A DNA stretch of 64,000 bases from Lentzea xinjiangensis (GTDB lineage: Bacteria > Actinomycetota > Actinomycetes > Mycobacteriales > Pseudonocardiaceae). The stretch covers positions 62,001 through 126,000 of the forward strand of contig NZ_FOFR01000010.1 of assembly GCF_900110955.1 (NCBI RefSeq), written 5' to 3'. The position numbers and the translations under genes are program-made. Positions 16,068 to 24,793 of this stretch are shown piece by piece (positions within the stretch are counted from its first letter, which is position 1; every line of letters begins with the position of its first letter). Below the pieces are notes generated by a model. The model was not told the origin of the DNA, searched no databases, and worked only from the letters and a program-made list of their open reading frames with translations.

Positions 16068-19000
16068 CTACCAGGTGTCGATGAACGGGCGTTTCTTCCC
16101 TTGGGACCGGGAAGCTGCGGGGGCGAGCGCCGTGGCGATCCAGCGACGGGTGTCGGCGGGGTCGACCACGTCGTCGATCTCGAAGACCGAGGCGACGTTC
16201 AGCGCTTTGCCGTGTTCGTAAGCCATCGCGACCATCCGGTCGTAGCGCTCCTTGCGTTCCGCGGGGTCCTCGATCGCGTCGAGCTCCCGTTTGAAGCCGA
16301 GCTTCACGGCGCCTTCGAGGCCCATCGGCCCGAACTCGCCGGTGGGCCAGGAGATGGCGAACTGCGGGACCTTCAGCGAGCCCGCGGCCATCGCCTGCGC
16401 GCCGAGGCCGTACGCCTTGCGCAGGACGACGAGTCCGAAGGGGACGGTGAGGTTGGCGCCCGTCACGACCATGCGGGTGAGGTGGCGGACGGTGGCGGTG
16501 CGTTCGGCGTCGGGACCGACCATGAACCCCGGCGTGTCGCACAGGGAGACGACGGGGAGGTCGAACGCGTCGGCCAGTTGCAGGAAGCGCGCGCACTTGT
16601 CGGCGGCGTCGGCGTCGATCGCGCCGCCCAGGACGGTGGGGTCGTTGGCGATCAGGGCGAGGGGACGGCCCTCGACGCGGACCAGCGCCGTGACGATCGC
16701 CTTGCCGAAGCCCTCGCGGAGCTCGAGGACCGAACCGGTGTCGGCGAGGGTCTCGATGACCGCGCGGATGTCATAGGCGCGAAGGCGGTTTTCGGGGACG
16801 GCGTGGCGGAGCAGCCGCTGGTCCGCGCACTTCCACGATACGGAATTGTCGGTGCTGTCTGGGAGAATTGTGTCAAGGGGTTCCCCCGACGGCGCGGGCG
16901 AAGGCTGCGCGCTCGCGCGGGGGACGCCTGCGGGAGCGTGGAAGTAGGAGAGGTACTTCTTCGCGACGGCCACGGCCTCCTCCTCGGAGGCCACCACGAC
17001 GTCCACCACGCCGTTGGGCACCTGCACGTCCAGCGGGCCGATGTCCTCGGGGCGGAACACGCCCAGGCCGCCGCCCTCGATCATCGCCGGGCCGCCCACG
17101 CCGATGTTCGCGCCCTCGACGGCGATGATCACGTCGCACGTGCCGAGCAGTACCGCGTTGCCCGCGAAGCAGCGGCCCGCGACCACGCCGACGAGCGGGA
17201 CTTGGCCGCTCAACGACGCGAACGCGTGGAACGAGCCGCAGTCCAGGCCGCTGACCATGCTGTGGTCGGTGTCGCCGGGACGGCCGCCGCCGCCCTCCGC
17301 GAACAGCACCACCGGCAGGTTCTCCTGCCGCGCCAGGGCGAACAACCTGTCCTTCTTCTGGTGGTTGCGCATGCCCTGCGTGCCGGCGAGCACGGCGTAG
17401 TCGTAGGACATCGCCACGATCCGTTGGCCGTTCACGACACCGATACCGGCCACCATGCCGTCGGCGGGCGTGCGTTCGATCAGCTCCTCCACCGGACGGC
17501 GCCGGCGTTGCGCGGCGATGGCCAGCCCGCCGTACTCGACGAACTCGGAGCAGAGGTCCGCGATGTTCTCCCGCGCGGTCCGGCCACCGGCGGCGTGCCG
17601 GCGCGCGGCCGCCTCGGGACGGTCGAAGTCGTGCCGCGCGAGCACCTCGGCCAGGTCCGGGCGGACGTGCCCGGGGTCTGCCCCGGCCTCCTCCTCGGCG
17701 GCCTCACCGGCGCCGGAGGCGAGCAGCTGCCCCTCTGCCACCGTGTCGCCCACCGCCACCAGCACGTCACCGGACACCCGCACGACGTGCTGCATCTTCA
17801 TCGCTTCCAGCACCACGGAGCCGGACGAGACGGCCACGACGGTGCCGGCCAGCGGAGCCCGCATCCCGCTGGCCGGCTCCTCGGCCGCGAAGTCGGTGGT
17901 CGCGCCGATGATGTCGCGTTCCAGCAACGACTTCAGGAAGTCGAGGTTCGTGGAGACGCCCTCGACGCGGAACTCCCGCAACGCCCGCCGGGCCCGGTTC
18001 AGGGCGACGTCCAGGTCCTCGCCGTGGACCACGAGCTTCGCGAGCAGCCCGTCGTAGCGGGTGCCGACCCGGTAGCCCGCGTACCCGTGCGTGTCGACCC
18101 GGACGCCGGGCCCGGAGGGGATCGCGAACGCCGACAGGACGCCGCCGGAGGTCTGGTTCACCCGCACCTGCACCGCGGACCCGCGGTCGTGGGGCGTGAA
18201 GTCGACGTCGCCGCCCCAGGCGAGCAGGAGCTGGGTGCGCACGAGGTCCACGCCGGACACCATCTCGGTCACGGTGTGCTCGACCTGCAACCGCGGGTTG
18301 ACCTCCAGGAACGCGAACGAGTCGCCGGCCACCAGGAACTCCACCGTGCCGACGCCGGTGTAGCCGGCGGCGGACGCGATGGCGGCGGCCGCCTCGTGCA
18401 ACGCCTTGCGCAACGGCGGTTCCAGCAGGGGAGCGGGCGCGATCTCCACGACCTTCTGGTGCCGCACCTGCAGCGAGCAGTCGCGGTCGCCGATCACGGT
18501 CGTGCCGACGAGCTGCACCTCGATGTGCCGGGCGGAGGGCAGCAACCGCTCGAGGTAGACCTCGCCCACCCCGAACGCCGCCAGCGCCTCCGCCCGGCAC
18601 GCCTCGACGGCGCTGTCGAGGTCCTCGGGCGCGTGGACCGCCCGCATGCCCTTGCCCCCGCCGCCGGCGACCGCCTTCACCATCACCGGGAACTCGCCGG
18701 GTGCCGCCTCCAGCACCGGCACGCCCAGCGACGCTGCCAGCGCGCGGGCCCGCACCTTGTCGCCGAGCAGGTCCAGGACCTCGGGCGAGGGGCCCACGAA
18801 CGTCAGCCCGCGCTCGGCGCACGCCCGCGCGAACGAGGCGTTCTCCGCCAGGAACCCCCAGCCGGGGTGCACCGCCCGGCACCCCTCGGCCGCGTCCAGG
18901 AGCTGCTCGGCGTCCAGGTACGGCGAGTCCCCGCGCAGGGCGACGGCACGGTCCGCGAGCGTCACGTGCAGCGAGGAGGCGTCGTCCTCCGCGTACACCG

Positions 19001-19079
19001 CCACGGTGCGGATGCCCAGGTCGGCGGCCTCGCGCAGCACGCGAACGGCGACCTCACCCCGGTTGGCGACGAGCAGCAC
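16068..19079 (-). CDS. fused acyl-CoA carboxylase (biotin carboxylase-BCCP-carboxyltransferase)
   Basis: This 1003-aa single chain joins all parts of a biotin-dependent carboxylase: biotin carboxylase (1-about 400; AVAGGGGKGM ATP loop at 137-145, EVNPRLQVEHTVTEM at 259-273), biotinyl domain with EAMKM (biotin on K428), and a two-part carboxyltransferase (about 480-1003; RTARENIADL, DVIIAVEGANIGVGGPAMIE, LCDTPGFMVG). Most actinomycete ACC/PCC enzymes are split into A and B subunits. GTG 19079 has AGGAGG 6 nt upstream. An imperfect CTAAGC-N4-GCTTAG operator (19090-19105) abuts that ribosome site, linking it to the regulon at 20-28 kb. Substrate is uncertain: acetyl-, propionyl- or a branched acyl-CoA. 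Confidence 0.9.
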   Translation of the reverse strand: MLLVANRGEVAVRVLREAADLGIRTVAVYAEDDASSLHVTLADRAVALRGDSPYLDAEQLLDAAEGCRAVHPGWGFLAENASFARACAERGLTFVGPSPEVLDLLGDKVRARALAASLGVPVLEAAPGEFPVMVKAVAGGGGKGMRAVHAPEDLDSAVEACRAEALAAFGVGEVYLERLLPSARHIEVQLVGTTVIGDRDCSLQVRHQKVVEIAPAPLLEPPLRKALHEAAAAIASAAGYTGVGTVEFLVAGDSFAFLEVNPRLQVEHTVTEMVSGVDLVRTQLLLAWGGDVDFTPHDRGSAVQVRVNQTSGGVLSAFAIPSGPGVRVDTHGYAGYRVGTRYDGLLAKLVVHGEDLDVALNRARRALREFRVEGVSTNLDFLKSLLERDIIGATTDFAAEEPASGMRAPLAGTVVAVSSGSVVLEAMKMQHVVRVSGDVLVAVGDTVAEGQLLASGAGEAAEEEAGADPGHVRPDLAEVLARHDFDRPEAAARRHAAGGRTARENIADLCSEFVEYGGLAIAAQRRRRPVEELIERTPADGMVAGIGVVNGQRIVAMSYDYAVLAGTQGMRNHQKKDRLFALARQENLPVVLFAEGGGGRPGDTDHSMVSGLDCGSFHAFASLSGQVPLVGVVAGRCFAGNAVLLGTCDVIIAVEGANIGVGGPAMIEGGGLGVFRPEDIGPLDVQVPNGVVDVVVASEEEAVAVAKKYLSYFHAPAGVPRASAQPSPAPSGEPLDTILPDSTDNSVSWKCADQRLLRHAVPENRLRAYDIRAVIETLADTGSVLELREGFGKAIVTALVRVEGRPLALIANDPTVLGGAIDADAADKCARFLQLADAFDLPVVSLCDTPGFMVGPDAERTATVRHLTRMVVTGANLTVPFGLVVLRKAYGLGAQAMAAGSLKVPQFAISWPTGEFGPMGLEGAVKLGFKRELDAIEDPAERKERYDRMVAMAYEHGKALNVASVFEIDDVVDPADTRRWIATALAPAASRSQGKKRPFIDTW

Positions 19080-19089
19080 GGCAATCCTC

Positions 19090-19105
19090 CTGAGCGACCG
19101 CTTAG
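19090..19105. promoter_or_regulatory. TetR-type operator before the carboxylase gene
   Basis: CTGAGCGACCGCTTAG matches the palindrome CTAAGC-N4-GCTTAG with one mismatch. It lies directly upstream of the carboxylase AGGAGG, where a bound repressor would block transcription or leader formation. Confidence 0.65.
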
Positions 19106-19258
19106 TATGTGACGGCCGTCGCATGTTGCCATCTCAGGTCAACGGAAGTCCATACGGAACCGATCGGGGAGGTGGGACGTCAACGGAACGCGTCGGCGCG
19201 AACCGGCGATGAAGTGGGCAGACTCCCCGCAAAGACGCGAAGGCTCCAGGAGGCCGCA

Positions 19259-20038
19259 GTGGTGTTCAAGAGGATGTTGCGCGCGTTCGGCGTGGGCGGG
19301 CCGACGGTCGACACGGTGCTGGCGAACCCGAACGTCCGGCCCGGCGAGGCGCTCTCCGGTGAGGTGCGGATCGCGGGCGGCGAGCACCCGGCCGAGATCG
19401 ACCACGTCACGCTGGCGCTGCTCACCCGCGTCGAGGTCGAGAGCGGCGACAACGAGTACAACACCACGGTGGAGTTCCACAAGTTCTCCGTCGGGCAGCG
19501 GATCCTGGTGCAGCCCCGCCAGAACCTCTCGCTGCCGTTCCAGCTACCCGTGCCGTTCGAGTGCCCGCTCAACGTGGTCGGCGGTGTGCAGCTCGCCGGC
19601 ATGCAGCTCGGCCTGCGCACCGAGCTCGAGGTGCGCGGCGCGGTCGACCCCGGTGACCTCGACCCGATCTGGGTGCACCCGCTGCCGTCGCAGGACGCGG
19701 TGCTGCAGGCGTTCGGGCAGATGGGCTTCCGCTTCACCAAGGCCGACAACGAGCGCGGCCGCATCCACGGCGTGCCGCAGCAGCTACCGTTCTACCAGGA
19801 GATCGAGTTCTACCCGCCGCCGCAGTTCGCCGGCCGCGTCAAGCAGGTCGAGCTGACGTTCGTCACGACGCCCGGCGAGCTGCACGTGGTCCTGGAGGCC
19901 GACAAGCGCGCCGGGCTGCTCCGCGCGGGTGGCGACGCCTACGGCCGGTTCGCCGTGTCGCACCACCAGGCGGCCGGCACCGACTGGACCGCGACGATCA
20001 ACCAGTGGATGAGCCAGGTGAGCGGTAGCCGCTGGTAG
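19259..20038 (+). CDS. Spo0M-like sporulation-control arrestin-fold protein
   Basis: This 259-aa protein begins VVFKRMLRAFGVGGPTVDTV, the conserved opening of Spo0M-type proteins, followed by two beta-sandwich repeats (GEALSGEVRIAGG, FQLPVPFECPLN). Bacillus Spo0M modulates sporulation; actinomycete homologues are poorly characterised. AGGAGG at 19248-19253 precedes GTG 19259 by 5 nt and GTG 19262 by 8 nt; I chose the first since homologues start MVFK. It is divergent from the carboxylase. Confidence 0.85.
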   Translation: MVFKRMLRAFGVGGPTVDTVLANPNVRPGEALSGEVRIAGGEHPAEIDHVTLALLTRVEVESGDNEYNTTVEFHKFSVGQRILVQPRQNLSLPFQLPVPFECPLNVVGGVQLAGMQLGLRTELEVRGAVDPGDLDPIWVHPLPSQDAVLQAFGQMGFRFTKADNERGRIHGVPQQLPFYQEIEFYPPPQFAGRVKQVELTFVTTPGELHVVLEADKRAGLLRAGGDAYGRFAVSHHQAAGTDWTATINQWMSQVSGSRW

Positions 20039-20124
20039 GTCCCCGGGCTGCGGATCACGCCGGGTGACGGGATGATGTCCGCTGAGATCCCCGAGCGCAT
20101 CGGGGAGTAGCGGAGGAGGCGTCC

Positions 20125-20400
20125 GTGACCATCGAGAGCATTCTCGGCGCACTCGTCATCGGCCTGGTCATCGGCCTGCTCGGCAAGCTGGTCGCGCCGG
20201 GCAGGCAGAACATCCCGCTGTGGCTGACGCTCGTCGTCGGCGTCGTGGCGGCGTTCCTCGGCTCCCTCGTCGCCGGCTGGTTCGGCGTGCAGGAGACCAC
20301 CGGCTGGTTCGACTGGTGGGAGCTGCTCTTCCAGATCGTGCTGGCCGCGGTCGGCGTGTCGGTCGTGGCCGGCATGTACGGCCGCAGGTCGGTCCGCTAG
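20125..20400 (+). CDS. GlsB/YeaQ/YmgE-like small membrane protein
   Basis: This 91-aa protein has three predicted membrane helices and a short basic end. The pattern VIGLVIGLLGKLVAPGRQ is typical of the transglycosylase-associated/GlsB family, small stress-linked membrane proteins with no assigned activity. The GTG start has AGGAGG upstream. It converges with the TetR gene. Confidence 0.75.
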   Translation: MTIESILGALVIGLVIGLLGKLVAPGRQNIPLWLTLVVGVVAAFLGSLVAGWFGVQETTGWFDWWELLFQIVLAAVGVSVVAGMYGRRSVR

Positions 20401-20406
20401 ACCCGG

Positions 20407-21030
20407 CTAGCCCGCCGGGCGGACCATCCTGAGGACGAGGTCGGCGTACAGCGCGCCGATCTCGTCCGGGGTCCGCCTGCCGCCCGGCTGGTACCAGCGG
20501 GCGACGTCGATGCACAGCGACAGGACGGCCAGCGTCGCGCCCTTGAGGTCGCCGACGTCGAACACGCCCTCGGCGACGCCGTCCGCGATGAACGACCGCA
20601 TCCGCTGCTCGATCTGCCGGCGCAGCTCGGCGACCTCCGCGTGGTGCTCGGGGGTCAGTGCGCCCAGCTCGTACTGCACCACCCGCGCCGTCGTGTGGAA
20701 CTCGGCGTGCCAGCCCGCGAACGCCGACACCGCGGTCCGCAACCGCTGCGCCGCGTCACCGCCCTCGATGCCGTTGAGCAGCGCGAGCGACGTCTCGTGG
20801 CCGAGCAGCGAGATGTTGAAGAGCAGCTCTTCCTTCGACCGGTAGTGGATGTAGACGGCCGCGGGGGACATTCCCGCGAGCGAAGCGATGTCACGGGTCG
20901 TCGTCGCGTGGTATCCCTTTTCCGCGAACGCGTGGGCGGCCGCGATGAGCATGCGGCGGGCGGCGTCCGGGGTGACCGCGCGCCAGGTCTCGTCGAGCAG
21001 CGCGAACTCGTCCAGTCCGGTCGTCGTCAT
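20407..21030 (-). CDS. TetR family regulator of the acyl-CoA regulon
   Basis: This 207-aa repressor has an N-terminal TetR helix-turn-helix (AFAEKGYHATTTRDIASLAG, then MSPAAVYIHYRSKEELL, about 33-75) and a C-terminal ligand domain of the type found in fatty-acid/steroid regulators. It is divergent from the acyl-CoA dehydrogenase operon, and the 92-bp gap carries two copies of CTAAGC-N4-GCTTAG. That implies autoregulation and control of the operon, with the same site at two distant units. The ligand is probably an acyl-CoA (inference). Confidence 0.85.
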   Translation of the reverse strand: MTTTGLDEFALLDETWRAVTPDAARRMLIAAAHAFAEKGYHATTTRDIASLAGMSPAAVYIHYRSKEELLFNISLLGHETSLALLNGIEGGDAAQRLRTAVSAFAGWHAEFHTTARVVQYELGALTPEHHAEVAELRRQIEQRMRSFIADGVAEGVFDVGDLKGATLAVLSLCIDVARWYQPGGRRTPDEIGALYADLVLRMVRPAG

Positions 21031-21075
21031 CGGAGCGCTCCTCGCGTGTTGACAGGTGATGGATCGTACTGCACG

Positions 21076-21109
21076 CTAAGCGGGCGCTTAGCGCTAAGCA
21101 ACCGCTTAG
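21076..21109. promoter_or_regulatory. tandem TetR operators in the divergent gap
   Basis: CTAAGCGGGCGCTTAG (21076-21091) and CTAAGCAACCGCTTAG (21094-21109) are perfect-arm palindromes with 18-bp centre spacing. They lie 46-79 bp from the tetR start and end 13 bp before the dehydrogenase start. Confidence 0.8.
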
Positions 21110-21122
21110 TATGGAGGTAGTC

Positions 21123-22268
21123 GTGCAGCGGACGCTGTTCACCGAGGATCACGTCGCGTTCCGGGAGTCGGCGAAGGCGTTCGTCGAGCGCACGATCACG
21201 CCGAACGTCGAGAAGTTCATCGAGCAGCGGGTGATCGACCGGGACGTGTGGCTCGAAGCGGGCCGCCAGGGGCTCCTCGGCCTCGAGATCCCGGAGGAGT
21301 ACGGCGGCAGCGGCGCGAACGACTACCGGTTCAACACGGTGTTCGCCGAGGAGCTGTGCCGGGTCAACGCGGCCGTCGCGTCGAGCCTCGGCATCCACGG
21401 CGACGTCGTGGCGCCCTACCTCGTCGACCTGTGCACCGAGGATCAGAAGCAGCGCTGGCTGCCCGGCATGTGCACCGGCGAGATCAAGACCGGCATCGCG
21501 ATGACCGAGCCCTCCGGCGGCTCCGACCTCGCGGCGCTGAAGACCACCGCCGTCCGCGACGGCGACGACTGGATCCTCAACGGCTCCAAGACGTTCATCA
21601 CCAACGGCTACACCGCCGACCTGATCGTCGTCGCGGCGCGCACCGACCCCTCCAAGGGGGCGCGCGGCATCACGCTGTTCGCCGTCGAGACCGGCATGCC
21701 CGGCTTCGAGCGCGGCCGCAAGCTCGACAAGGTCGGCCAGCACCCGTCCGACACCGCGGAGCTCTTCTTCTCCGACGTCCGGCTGCCCGCCGCGAACATG
21801 ATCGGCGACGAGGGCCAGGGCTTCATCTACATGATGGAGCGCCTGCCGCAGGAGCGGATCGGCGCCGCCATCTCGAACCTGGCGCACGCGCAGGGCATCT
21901 TCGACGAGACGCTCGAGTACGTGAAGGAGCGCAAGGCCTTCGGCCAGGCGATCGGCAAGTTCCAGCACAACAAGTTCCTGCTGTCCGAGCTGCGCACGAA
22001 GCTCGACGTCACCCAGGCGTTCGTCGACAACCTGACCATGCAGCACGTCAAGGGCGAACTGACCGCGGTCGAGGCGGCGCAGGCGAAGTACTGGAGCGCC
22101 GACATCGAGAACGAGGTCATCGACGCCTGCGTGCAGCTGCACGGCGGCTACGGCTACATGACCGAGTACCGCGTCGCGCGCGCGTGGATGGACGCCCGCG
22201 TCACGAAGATCTGGGCGGGCTCCAACGAGATCATGAAGGAACTCATCGGCCGCGATCTCGGCCTGTAA
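21123..22268 (+). CDS. acyl-CoA dehydrogenase
   Basis: This 381-aa flavoenzyme introduces the alpha-beta double bond into acyl-CoA. It shows GIAMTEPSGGSDLAALKT (flavin-binding signature), GSKTFITNGY, ERIGAAISNLAHAQ, GGYGYMTEYRVAR with the substrate-binding YR, and IWAGSNEIMKELIGRDL at the end. GTG 21123 gives the common QRTLFTEDH start and has GGAGGT 4 nt upstream; ATG 21111 overlaps the operator side and is less likely. First gene of an operon with thiolase and SDR. Confidence 0.92.
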   Translation: MQRTLFTEDHVAFRESAKAFVERTITPNVEKFIEQRVIDRDVWLEAGRQGLLGLEIPEEYGGSGANDYRFNTVFAEELCRVNAAVASSLGIHGDVVAPYLVDLCTEDQKQRWLPGMCTGEIKTGIAMTEPSGGSDLAALKTTAVRDGDDWILNGSKTFITNGYTADLIVVAARTDPSKGARGITLFAVETGMPGFERGRKLDKVGQHPSDTAELFFSDVRLPAANMIGDEGQGFIYMMERLPQERIGAAISNLAHAQGIFDETLEYVKERKAFGQAIGKFQHNKFLLSELRTKLDVTQAFVDNLTMQHVKGELTAVEAAQAKYWSADIENEVIDACVQLHGGYGYMTEYRVARAWMDARVTKIWAGSNEIMKELIGRDLGL

Positions 22269-22278
22269 GGGGTGTGCT

Positions 22279-23475
22279 GTGGTTGAAGCCGTCGTCGTCT
22301 CCACCGCCCGGTCGCCGATCGGCCGTGCCCGCAAGGGTTCCCTGGTCTCGCTGCGCCCGGACGACCTCGCCGCGCAGGTGATCTCGGCGGCGCTGAAGGA
22401 CCTCCCGGACACCGGGATCACCGACCTGCACCTGGGATGTGCCGAGCCGCAGGACGAGCACGGCCAGAACATCGCGCGCCGCGTGGCCGTGCAGCTCGGC
22501 TACGACACGCTGCCGGGCACGACGGTCAACCGGTTCTGCGCGTCGTCCGTGCAGACCGCGCGGATGGCGTTCCACGCCATCAAGGCGGGGGAGGGCCACG
22601 CGTTCATCTCCGCCGGTGTCGAGTGCGTGTCCCGCTACCTGCACTCCGGCACGCCCTCGTTCAACCCGCTGTTCGACGAGGCGCAGCAGCGCACCGCGGA
22701 CACGGCGGCGTCCAACGCGCCGTGGACCGACCCGCGGCTGGACGGCAAGCTACCGGACTACTACATCTCGATGGGCCAGACCGCCGAGAACGTCGCGACG
22801 CGGCTCGGCATCTCGCGGCACGACCAGGACGAGTTCGGCGTGCGGTCGCAGAACCTCGCGGAGAAGGCGATCGCGGACGGGTTCTTCGCCCGCGAGATCA
22901 CGCCGGTGGTGCTGCCCGACGGTTCCGTGGTGTCCGCCGACGACGGCCCGCGCGCCGGCGTCACCTACGAGGCCGTCTCGGCGCTGAAGCCGTCGTTCCG
23001 GCCGGGGGGAACGGTCACGCCCGGCAACTGCTGCCCGTTGAACGACGGCGCTGCCGCCGTGGTGATCATGAGCGACGTGCGGGCGCGGGAGCTGGGACTG
23101 ACCCCGCTGGCGCGCATCGTGTCGACGGGGGTGTCCGGGCTGTCGCCGGAGATCATGGGCCTGGGCCCGGTCGAGGCCACCCGGCAGGCGCTGGCGCACG
23201 CCGGCATGTCCATTTCGGACATCGACCTGGTGGAGATCAACGAGGCGTTCGCGGTGCAGGTGCTCGGCAGCCAGCGCGAGCTGGGCATCGACATGGACCG
23301 GCTGAACGTGCACGGCGGCGCCATCGCCCTGGGGCACCCGTTCGGCTCGACCGGCGCGCGGATCATGACGACGCTGATCAACGGCATGCGGGCGCGCGAC
23401 GCCCAGTTCGGGCTCGAGACGATGTGCGTCGGCGGCGGTCAGGGCATGGCGATCATCCTGGAAAGGCTTTCCTAG
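22279..23475 (+). CDS. acetyl-CoA acyltransferase (thiolase)
   Basis: This 398-aa thiolase cleaves 3-ketoacyl-CoA. Catalytic residues are visible: C87 in NRFCASS, H353 in IALGHPFG and C383 in MCVGGGQG. Length and motifs match degradative FadA-type enzymes. It follows the dehydrogenase by 10 nt, and its stop overlaps the SDR start by one base (TAGTG), so the three are one operon for beta-oxidation-like steps. Confidence 0.92.
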   Translation: MVEAVVVSTARSPIGRARKGSLVSLRPDDLAAQVISAALKDLPDTGITDLHLGCAEPQDEHGQNIARRVAVQLGYDTLPGTTVNRFCASSVQTARMAFHAIKAGEGHAFISAGVECVSRYLHSGTPSFNPLFDEAQQRTADTAASNAPWTDPRLDGKLPDYYISMGQTAENVATRLGISRHDQDEFGVRSQNLAEKAIADGFFAREITPVVLPDGSVVSADDGPRAGVTYEAVSALKPSFRPGGTVTPGNCCPLNDGAAAVVIMSDVRARELGLTPLARIVSTGVSGLSPEIMGLGPVEATRQALAHAGMSISDIDLVEINEAFAVQVLGSQRELGIDMDRLNVHGGAIALGHPFGSTGARIMTTLINGMRARDAQFGLETMCVGGGQGMAIILERLS

Positions 23476-24233
23476 TGGGCATCCTCGACAAGTTCCGCCT
23501 GGACGGGAAGGTCGCGATCGTGACCGGGGCGTCCTCCGGCCTCGGCGTGGCGTTCGCGAAAGGGCTCGCGGAGGCCGGCGCGGACGTCGTCCTCGCGGCC
23601 CGCCGCGCGGACCGGCTGAAGGACACGGCGTCGCTGGTCGAAGCCGCCGGCCGGCGGGCCCTGGTCGTGCAGGCCGACGTGTCGAAGCCCGAGGACTGCC
23701 GCGAGGTCGCGCGGGCCGCCGCCGAGTTCGGCACGGTCTCGGTGCTGGTGAACAACGCGGGGGTCGCCTCGGCGGTGCCGGCCTCGCGGGAGACGCCCGA
23801 GGAGTTCCTCGGCGTCATGGACGTGAACCTCAACGGCGCGTACTGGATGGCGCAGGCCGCGGCCTCGGTCATGAAGTCCGGCGGCTCGATCATCAACATC
23901 TCCAGCGTGCTGGGCCTCGTGACCGGCGGTATCCCGCAGGCCGCGTACTCGGCGTCCAAGGCGGGCCTGCTCGGCCTCACGCGGGACCTGGCGCAGCAGT
24001 GGACCGGCCGCAAGGGCATCCGCGTCAACGCGATCTGCCCCGGCTTCTTCGCCTCGGAGATGACCGACCAGTACCCGCCGGGGTACCTGGAGAAGATGCG
24101 GGCGGCGCTGCCGGCCGGACGCGTCGGCGACCCCGAGGAGCTCGCCGCCGCCGTGGTCTTCCTGGCCTCCCCCGCCGGCGGGTACGTCACGGGCGAGACG
24201 CTGGTCGTCGATGGCGGCGCGGTCATCGTTTGA
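23475..24233 (+). CDS. short-chain dehydrogenase (3-hydroxyacyl-CoA type)
   Basis: This 252-aa classical SDR has TGASSGLG, NNAGVAS, INISSVLG and YSASKAG with the catalytic Y-x-x-x-K. Position between thiolase and the end of the operon suggests oxidation of a 3-hydroxyacyl-CoA. No enoyl-CoA hydratase is in this unit; the MaoC gene at 26.5 kb, under the same operator, could supply it. GTG 23475 overlaps the thiolase stop. Confidence 0.88.
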   Translation: MGILDKFRLDGKVAIVTGASSGLGVAFAKGLAEAGADVVLAARRADRLKDTASLVEAAGRRALVVQADVSKPEDCREVARAAAEFGTVSVLVNNAGVASAVPASRETPEEFLGVMDVNLNGAYWMAQAAASVMKSGGSIINISSVLGLVTGGIPQAAYSASKAGLLGLTRDLAQQWTGRKGIRVNAICPGFFASEMTDQYPPGYLEKMRAALPAGRVGDPEELAAAVVFLASPAGGYVTGETLVVDGGAVIV

Positions 24234-24262
24234 CCGCTGGACGTGGTGGAGACGGCCAGCAC

Positions 24263-24793
24263 GTGACAACGCTGGACCACGTGCTGGTCGTCGACGTCGA
24301 GTCGACGTGCCGGGAGGGATCGCCGCCGCCGGGAGAGGTCTCGGAGATCATCGAGATCGGCGTCTGCCCGCTCGAGGTGGGCTCCGGCCGCCGCGGTGAG
24401 CGGCGCAGCGTCCTGGTGCGGCCCGCGCGGCCGTCGGTCAGTCCTTTTTGCACTCGGCTGACGACCTTGACGCAGGCCGACGTCGACGGCGGCATCCCAT
24501 TCGCCGAGGCCTGCGCCTTGCTGCGCAAGGAGTTCCGCTCGGATCGCCGGGTGTGGGCCTCGTACGGCGACTACGACCGCAGGATGTTCGAACGGCAGTG
24601 CGCGGACTTCGGCGTGAAGTACCCGTTCGGGCCGCGGCACATCAACGTCAAGACGCTGTTCGCCTTGGTGCACGCGCTGCCGCGCGAGATCGGCATGGCC
24701 GAAGCGGTGCGGCTCACCGGGCAGGAGCTCGACGGCACGCACCACCGCGGCCACGACGACGCGTTCACCATCGCCGGGCTGCTCAGAAAGTGA
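24263..24793 (+). CDS. DEDDh 3'-5' exonuclease (Eri1/KapD-like)
   Basis: This 176-aa protein has the exonuclease I motif VVDVESTC (D11, E13), a second acidic block in ASYGDYDRRMFERQC, and HHRGHDDAFTIA supplying the general-base His and last Asp. This layout matches the Eri1/KapD subgroup that trims RNA 3' ends. GTG 24263 lies 29 nt after the SDR gene. It overlaps the convergent DUF2855 gene by 11 nt. Link to the catabolic operon is probably only positional. Confidence 0.82.
   Translation: MTTLDHVLVVDVESTCREGSPPPGEVSEIIEIGVCPLEVGSGRRGERRSVLVRPARPSVSPFCTRLTTLTQADVDGGIPFAEACALLRKEFRSDRRVWASYGDYDRRMFERQCADFGVKYPFGPRHINVKTLFALVHALPREIGMAEAVRLTGQELDGTHHRGHDDAFTIAGLLRK

Noticed and set aside
16101-19112. 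1003-codon open frame on the plus strand opposite the carboxylase
   Set aside because: It mirrors the carboxylase almost exactly; its reading is rich in R, H and V without any domain, as expected for an antisense frame of high-GC coding DNA.
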